Source: Gavia stellata
Taxonomy: Eukaryota > Chordata > Aves > Gaviiformes > Gaviidae
Direction of reading: 5' to 3'
Length of the DNA stretch: 64,000 nt
NCBI RefSeq assembly: GCF_030936135.1
Contig: NC_082596.1
Coordinates: 99,060,449 to 99,124,448, forward strand
Below the pieces are notes generated by a model, which searched no databases, was not told the origin of the DNA, and saw nothing but the letters and a program-made list of their open reading frames with translations. This document shows, one piece after another, positions 27,054 through 36,000 of this stretch (its first letter is position 1; each line of letters begins with the position of its first letter). The position numbers were made by a program, and so were the translations under genes.

Positions 27054-30000
27054 GCAGACAATAATGAGTGATACAACAGGTATTACTGTCAGGAAATTAA
27101 TTATCAGTCAGTGGAAACCTTGATGCAGCTTGCAAAATACAGGAGAGGAAACACTATGTGCTTTCTGTAAAAAGGACAGAGTTTTAGCCAGCTAGCCAGG
27201 TTTTTCAAATACCCAGATTACCTTAGAGACTCTTTTCTTTAACACAACCTTCCTGCAGTTCAACTTAGCCACAGAACCTTTCCTAAGAAAAAACATTTAA
27301 GGAGGCACACCTAGCTTCCTAAGTACGTGCAGCAAAACAGAAAGAAGGACCAAGAGGTGGCTCACTGCCTGATCCAGCATCGTTCAATGGCTCTGACTAC
27401 TGCCTTCCAAAGGACTAGGAGTACAAGAGAATAGGGATTAGGTTTTTCCCCCTCATTTTCTCTCTCTCTCCTACGATTTCCCCACATTCTCTTCGGCTAT
27501 TTCACTCTCCTTACAAGCCTAAGAGAGCCTAGGTAGCTGGTACATATCCACCTAAGAGATTTAAGAATAGAATTTCAACAACTAGAGTTTTCTATTAAAT
27601 TTACAGAAATACTTTACAACAGAAAACAAACATACTCTTTTTTCCTTTACTTACATTTTGATTCATTTTTCCCATGTCCAAGCTTTATAACAGCTCCCTT
27701 TTATGCAGCACCACATAGCCTTCTCCAGGGCAGGACTCTTCCCCAGGTAAGCTACAGCTGATTTTAATAGATATAGGACTGACAGCTGAGATCAGCAGCA
27801 GTTGATGGCAGTAGCTCATCAACTGCTGAGAGTTACCTTGAGGTGAAGAGGAGAGCATCATGGGAGGAAGTATATTTTAATGCAATTCTTCCTCCAGATT
27901 TAAAATAAATATCTAAAATTTACCTCACATGCCTCCTCTTTTCTACCTCTGAAAAGCACTGATCTATTTTAAAAGCAGTCAGCAGGCATCAGTAGGTTCT
28001 TGGGGTTAAGAGGCCATACTGGGAAATAGCAAACTGCCCTTTTCAGCTCCCCTGTCTGCCTGTGGTTTGGGTGGGGCAAGGTGTTGCGGAGGTGCAACGT
28101 ACCTCTCTTCAGTTCTCTCACCTGTAAAACTCGGCGAGGCTTGTTTCCCATCATTCTGTGTATCAGGCATTGCTCTTCATGGGAACAGGCCAAGTTCTGC
28201 CCTTCACAGTACTGCTATAAATCCAGAGTAATTTTGTTCGCTTCAGTAGGTTTATTCACCCTTTGTCCTCATTAAACAATGTAAACTACAGTGTTGTGCA
28301 TCTGCTGTAAGCACGAGAACTGTCTTCTTGCTGCCTTAGTTAGGAATGTTCTCCATTGCAGCCTAACATCCATTTTAATCCTAGAAGAAATAGAATGGGT
28401 TTTTTTCCCTTATATTTAAGGAAGAGGGATTTAATGAACCACAGGATTGGGTATTTTGCAAAGTACATGCACATTCAGCTCTTTTTCTTGTTTAGGAACA
28501 TGCCATTGGCATGAAAAAGACCCAAGTAATTGCTTTTGGAAGAGCATGGTCTTCAGCAAGAACAGAACAAACTTTCTGCTCAATTGTCTTTGTTTTACAG
28601 TACTGAAAGTTTGAAGTAGGCTTATTACATATTTCACCAGAGCCAAACCTGGTCCCCGTTAGTTGCTCTGCATGGATTAAGTGGTTAATGATGTTTTGAG
28701 AATGTTGGGCTAGATAGTTTGTGGGAACACCATCTGTTTCCTTTAACGCGTAAACAAAGAAAATTGCTGGTTTGAAATGCAGGATTATTTAAACTCAGAT
28801 GACCGCAGGCATTCTTAAAAGAGAAGAAGTAAAAGGAAAAAGAATCCTCATGAGGTCTGAAGTTCAGTGACATTTGTTAGGAAATAAATTCCTAAGTACC
28901 AGAGAGGGCTACTATCCCTGTTCCAGAAGTGGGAGAAGGGGAACTTTTCTTTTGCAGCCACCCCCTCCTTCTGAAGTCCATCTTCAAGACTAAACTGCCA
29001 TCAGATAGTCAAAACCATAAAAAAAAGGGTTCAACAATGCATTCAAAAGGCTGAGCATCTCATTGAGAAGCAGCAAGTTCATTAAATACACTTACGGGTG
29101 AATACCTGAAATCAAAAGTTCTAAGAATATTGGGTTTGGTAGCTTTCGTACTTCACCTACCGAGCTACCTCCCTCTTCCCCATACAGAAGCAGCAGTGTG
29201 ACCCCATGTCCTGCCTTCCTGTGTGAGGTGCTAGTGTTCTGGGGACATGAAGGTCGGAACAAATGCTCCACATTTTCACTTCATCAGGTAGCATGGGTAT
29301 TCTTTTAATTACTGTTACAAAACGTTCACTCAAGATATGTTTTGGTGATGAGCAGCTTCTGTCCTGAATTGAATAGGAACAAGCAGTCCAGAGGGACGTT
29401 TAACGTAATGAAAAGTGTTGGAAGGGAAGAGGAGAGGAGGTACAACAGGAAACGTTCTTGTACTCAGTACAGACCAGATCAGCATTTGTGGAGGATTTTA
29501 TGATGAAATCGCTCAGAACATGTTGTTACTGGATAACAATCCTCCACACAGGAAAATATACCTGAGTCACCAGGAGAAAAAAGTTGTCTTTCACGTTATC
29601 AACAAACCTTGGTTGTTGCTGGGTGTTGCTGGGTTTCTTACAGTCATGTATTTTCTGTCTTTTATATAGCTATGTCAGAAGCCTAAGAAGGAGCAGGCAT
29701 AAAAGCCTCTGATGCATTTTTATTTGGAAAATAAATGCCACCTTAAGTAGAGCGCACTGCTAAGCACAGCCCTGCAGATAGATCAGGTCTTCTGTCCACA
29801 GTCACCTGTGTAGGCAGGCTGTACTCAGGAATACCCAGGATCAGGCACTTGGTGTTTTAACCTCTCACTTCCTTTGACAACAGCCATAAGCATCCAGAGC
29901 AGGCGTTTGTTTCACCCAAGTAAAGGAGTCACCCTGCTTGACCACTACGTCGAGGTTAGTCAAGTCTGGGAAAGTATAAAAGTGTCAAAATACATGGTAA

Positions 30001-33000
30001 AAAAAGTCCTGCACTGCCGAGAGTAACTGGCTTCCTTCATCTGGCCAGTCTAGCTTTAGTGTAGTTATTGAGGATTCTATCACAGCACAGTAAATAAAAA
30101 CAGCAGCCTTGTAGTAGCGTAAGCCTTTCATAGAGCATCTGGTATGTCAGCCTTTTCTGAAATATGGGAACGGTGTCTAAGGATGACCTACAAGAATAAC
30201 CACAGCTGCATGATACTCCTGTATGCAGAGTGAGGGGGGATGTCTCTGTAAATACTAGGCACGAGTGCAGCTTCTCTTCCACATTATGTTCCAGGCTCCA
30301 TGGTGTAAGGTTGTCATCTGCTTTGCTACTGGGGCTTCTATTTTTCAAAAGCAAAATATCATGTTTACCTGTAACAACAAGACCAAATGGTCTTACTTGT
30401 GCGTGCCTTATTACCTGGGCTGCTCGGATCAGCTCTCTTTTTTATATTAGAGGCCTGTGACTTTTCTTTGAGTTTGTTCATGGAAATTCATTCTCTGAGC
30501 AAGGAGAGAGCACTGGTGTCAATGTATCCTGAGTGACTTTAGGCATGAGATGGGTAGGAGAGTTATTGCTGAGCCTGTGTAAAGGCGCTTCTCTAAACAC
30601 AGCCTGACTCCCAGCCTTGGGAGGCTTTACCTTACAATCAGCAGGTAAAGCAGAGCCGAACTGCAGCAATGCACCAGTCCTCCCCGCTTCCAGGGCTGGT
30701 GTGGGGCCTCTGGTTGCCTGCCATGAACAGTCTGCTTGGTTGTTTTTTTCCTCTGGGATGGTCAAGCAGTTTCCCGGCATATTAGCAAGCAGCCTAATAC
30801 CACAGTCTTCACAGTAGCAAAAGCATTCGTGGAGATGGGCTACCCAGGAAACAGCCCTTTGTTTTTACTGTGCATTGTCGGTTCTCCCAGAGGATCATTT
30901 TTAAACACCCAGTGACTCATTATTGAAGCAACGCCATGGTGGTGATTTTGGAGCCCCTGAAAGGAACGTCTGCATAAATATTGCTTAAAACCAAACCCTT
31001 CTGTCCCTGACTTGGGTAGAAAGCATTTGACTGGCAGCACCCAACTGAAAAAAAAAAAAGGATGCAAAAAATATACAGCAAACTATGCTAGTCCTATCAC
31101 TAGCTCTCACTGACAGAAAAAGCATGAGGAAGTGACGTTGATACAAGTTAGGAGTTTCTCAGACAAACAACATAATCCCAGTATTACATGAGAATGGCCT
31201 GGAAGGGATAACGTCTGGACTGATCCCTTATGGGAACTTCTGGTAACTTAAGAGAGAGCTTTCTTACAAGTTTTGTCAGTAGATACCTTTTACAATGCAG
31301 TAGGTGACTCTGTGGGAGAGGAACAAACGGTCTGTCATAGATTCAATACATTTTTAGATTCTTTTTAAAAAAATTCTTACATATGTAAGCCCTATTAACC
31401 CCACACCCAATTCAGCAGGAGTTCTGTCATGGGCAGCGAACTGACCCAGCGCTCTGGAGACCATATCGCTTCCAGTTCCTGTCTTCCCTGTCCTCTGGTG
31501 CTAATTCAAGGAAAAGCAGCTGCAAAAACCACTGTCTTCCCCCACCTGCCAGGCGTGGGTGTTCCTCCCTCACCGAAGGCGCACACAGTCAGTGCAGTAG
31601 CTGGCACTACCAGGCACACTGCCTTGGGATATTCACATTGAATCAGACCTGTACGGTAAACTGGTATGGCAGTCACCTCAGGGGGAAAATCCAGTGACTG
31701 TCTCGTGGTACAGGGCAGCAAGTAAAAAGAAGAAAAGCCTGTGTTGCTAACATAGCAAAGAGGAGGTGGCAGGTTAGCATCAGGGGCTTTCCGTGCAGAC
31801 CTCAGTCAAGCAAAACTCACTGTGAAATCTGGCCAGGATGCTAGGATCCCTCACAGCAAAAACTGTTACAGGATCTTTACTGAGCATTTGGGCAGAAACT
31901 CTGTTGTACGTCTTGCATATGTTTGGAAAGACAGTTAGGTAGCTCTGGTGTAGAATACTTCCCAGCTGAGCACAAAGCCACATCTTGTATGGGCACATGT
32001 AATTTGTCATTTTATGCCTTTGGGTTACAGTATTTATATTTTTTTTGTAAGAGCTAAGTAGCATCAGCAGAGGTTAAGATGTCAGCATTTCCACTATAAT
32101 CCCAGCTCTTTCTGAGGATTAGGTAACATTTCTTTTATACCACACTATACTGAAATTCTGCCATGAAGATGCTGTCCAAGACGTAAGGCATTTATTTTTC
32201 ACCAAATTTTATTTGAAGTCATTATGGTAGTTAATGGTTTAGAAAAATGTCAAAAAATATAAATTCTAAGCTTTTTTTTTTTTCAGAGGCTGTTCTTGCA
32301 TTATATACTTCAAGAATGGCTTAACATTTCCTATCTCTTAGCCACTAATATAGACAAACCAAATGGAGACAGCATAATTGAATGTCCCGCTTTGGAAGGT
32401 TTAAGCATAGCGTTTCTATGTAAAGAATTTCCAAAGCCACAGCTTACACTCAGTCATCCAGGATGTCGTGCTATGGAGCACAGTAACACAAGACATGCTG
32501 CTGGAGTAGGTGGGAAATGCCTCCACAAGCAAAGGGGGAAGACTCACAGAGTCTCAATGTAGTATTTTAAGCCTCTGCCAGTAAGTGGGGCCACTGAACA
32601 CCTCAGTGAAAGGAGCAGAATGTACATAGCTCTGGTCTTAGTGAGTGGGTGGTGTAACCATCACATCGTGTGGTCTGTGCTAGTGGGCAGTTAGTGGGGA
32701 AAAAGGGACCAAGTTCTCTTAGACCTGCTGGAGAATCTGTGCTTGACAAATAGAAGATACCGTAGCACTAGGAAGCAGCTGTGCCAGGACTGGTCTGGGA
32801 GGGAAAGGTGGTGCATTTGTAGCTACTAATAAGAATTTTGCAATGTTCAACTGTCCGAAGTATATGTAGATTTGTGTTGCTAACATTGCCACGTAAAGCG
32901 TCAATGTTAATCGTACTGGATTGTTTATACCCTGTGCAGTTACAGAGGGAACATGCCAAGATCCTCAAAGACTTATGTTTCCTCTTTTTCTTTTATCCCA

Positions 33001-36000
33001 CAGGTAGTAACTCCAGTCAGGTCAGGACAAGGTTATGTTTATGAATTCCCTTCCAAATACCAGAAGGATGCCTACGATATTCCCCCTGTTCGCCCTCTCC
33101 AAGGGGTAGGTACTAATAAAACTGCCAACAGCACTGACAGGGCACAAAAGGTGATGAATTTCTACCAGAAGTTCATTTCAGAGAGAAAATACATTTTAAT
33201 TAGATGCAGTGGCTTATTCACAGAGCGCAGAAGCATTTCAAACTTGTTATTTGATGTTGACTAAGATTTGGCAGCATACCAAACACAAAAGTCCCATTTG
33301 TTGTCTGTGTTTTGATCAAAGAGTGTATCTAAACAGAATAAACTTGCTACCTGGGAACAATTTTTTTCCCTTACTTTGTTGTTGCATAGTTGACAGTAAT
33401 TCACTCAGTAAGGGCAAAATTATTGCCTAGATAAACACTTACTATGAAGGGAATTGTTTTCACCACATATCTACTGCACCACGTCACTGAACTTGAAATA
33501 TATCTTTGTTCTGGGGAACACCCTTGGCATTCAAACCCCAAGACCACAGACATCTAGAATGTATGCTTGCAGGACCTGTAACTCAACAACCCTGCATCTC
33601 TCTATGACTCTTTGACAGAGCAGCTCCTCTAGGGAACAACACTGAAGCCCAATGGTACATAGCACAGACTGACACCAAATGGCTGGAGCTGTTGGGAAGT
33701 CTGGGTTACGAGACATTCAGAAAGTGGCCTTAGACCACACGCAGACCCCACTGTAATCTAGGACATGCCACCAAGTGGGACACTTGAAACATCTGACAGC
33801 TATACTTTCTGCTAATAAGACAGCTCACACTGCACCCAATAAAGCAGACAGGCGATGCTGAGAGGGGCAGCCTTAGTTTCAGAGAGTTTAGTGTATACTT
33901 CTACAAGTTTGTTCCTCAATCCGTCTAATCTCTATCAGTAAGGGTGTGATCAGTTCTGGTCACATGAATATAGAGCTGCCCTGTTCACCCCAACAGGTAT
34001 CTGTAGTAGACTGGCCTTGAATTAACTCTCGGGATGGAAGTCAGCCGTGACTTCATCTCTCCAGCCTGCCATCCACACAATTGCCCAGAGGGGACCTAGC
34101 AAAGTGCATTTTCTTCTAACTGTCCAAAATACCAGGCAAATCCAAGCAGCTTTCCCACATGAAACAAAGTTGAAAAGCTCTGACCATCTTCAAGCTATTT
34201 GAGAGGAAACACGGAAACCAAGAAAACTCATCTGAGATCAGAGCTTTCCTGAGATGACTTGTTTCTGTAACCAATTTATTCTTTCTTTAGATATATGACA
34301 TTCCCCCCACATCGGTTAAGGGGCCTGCAGTTCCAGTTCCCGTGGGAGAAGCAAAAGCTTTAGGAGTCTATGACATACCACCTGCCAAAGGGGTAAGTAT
34401 TACGCAGTTTCCACAAGATCCTGTATTTTCACGTCTGACCAAAGACATGTTTAAACAAGAGTTCATGTATCATCCTGAAGGAAAATGAGATTCAGTACTT
34501 TAAAGATTTCTTTAGGTTTTTAAATTGTTAAAACTGGTAAAGTGAAGCACTGCATCAAAATTATTAATGTTACGGAGTGTGAATTGATAATTAGACCTAC
34601 ATTATCTTTGTGGCAGCATGCTGCCTTTTTAGATTTTGCTGCTTATGAGAATTTGCATCAAGACATTAAAAAGTGAGATATTTAAACTGATGCTCAGTCA
34701 AATTCAGGATAAGTAGCTGACTCCGTGAAAGTAAATGGCAGATCTTCCATCCCAGCATTTTATAGGACATAGGGAAGATGTAAAATACTTTGCTATTCTA
34801 GCCAAAGGTTTCATGGTTTGCTTTCTGTGATTCAGGTCTATGCTACACCTCCACCTGCATGCCGAAAGGATACAGGCCTGAGGGAAAATTTCCAGGATTT
34901 TTCATCTCCAGTGGGCCACAGTGTAAGACCAGAAGGAGTATATGATATTCCTCCTCCCATCACCAAAGCAACTGGGAAAGAACTTAATAAATTTTCTCCT
35001 GAAAGCCTTGTATTGCCGGATGGAGTGCCAAAGAAACAGAATGTTTATGACATCCCTATGAACCATCAAAACCATTTTCTTGGACAGCAAATTGCACCTC
35101 AAAAAGATGTTTATGATACCCCAAGGGGAATTGCATTCCCAGGACAACAGACAGGACTCAGTGAAGGTCTCACCCCAGAAGGAAGAGAAGGTGTATATGA
35201 TGTGCCACCACCAGTCCTCCAAGACACTAAAGGCTTACAGGATGTGACTGATGGGATAAATAGGTTGTCTTTCTCCAGCACAGGAAGCACAAGGAGTAAC
35301 ATGTCCACATCTTCAACAACGTCAAAAGACTCTTCTTTCTCAACGTCAACTGCACAGGACAAAAGACTAATCCTTGATCCAGACACTGCTATAGAGAGGC
35401 TTTATCGTTTCCAGCAGATGGTGGAGACAGCTGTCAATAACCTCATGGCCTTCATTACAGCAGACTGGCGGTCTTATGGATACATGGAGAAACACATCAA
35501 TGAAATTCACACTGCTGTGGATAAGGTAGAGCAGTCGCTGTTGGAGTACCTCCAGTTTGCGAAAGGATCAGCAGCCAATGCTTCCTGCCTATCCGAGTTC
35601 AGCCTCGTTAACAAAATGAGGAGGGAGGTGCAAAGGCTGGAGGACTCTCACCAGATCCTTACCCAAACGAGTCACGACTTGAACAGCTACAACTGGTCTT
35701 TGAATGTTCTAGCTGTCAACAGGCTGCAGAACAAGTGTGATGACCTGGATCGTTTTATTATGGTGGCAAGGACAGTCCCAGATGATGCCAAGCAACTGAC
35801 CACTACCATCAGCGTCAATGCAGAGGTGCTCTTCAAACAGGCATTGAGCAGCTCACGTTTCAAAAACATACCAGAGAATATCATGAACACTCCTGACTAT
35901 GTATATGACAATCCTCATATGCAGCATCATGGGGAAAAAGCACAGAACCACTGCAGTTCCCTTCCTCCACTCCTGAGTAAAGGTCAGCACCCTCACAATA

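Larger units (their letters stand above)
16929..33003 (+). other. NEDD9: NEDD9 intron 2
   Basis: A 16-kb intron with donor GTGTGT and acceptor TTTTATCCCACAG. It carries a 5'-truncated CR1 element near 25.9-26.6 kb, two long T tracts, a short CTTT microsatellite and several probable old repeats. I found no additional exon with recognisable protein similarity. An ATTAAA at 17347-17352 lies about 390 bases past the exon 2 read-through stop and could serve as an intronic polyadenylation signal, but nothing else supports its use. Confidence 0.85.

Noticed and set aside
32296..32562. 88-codon open frame preceded by a T-rich tract and CAG, resembling an exon start.
   Set aside because: The peptide has no similarity to NEDD9 and the human gene has no exon here; no clear phase-compatible donor was found.
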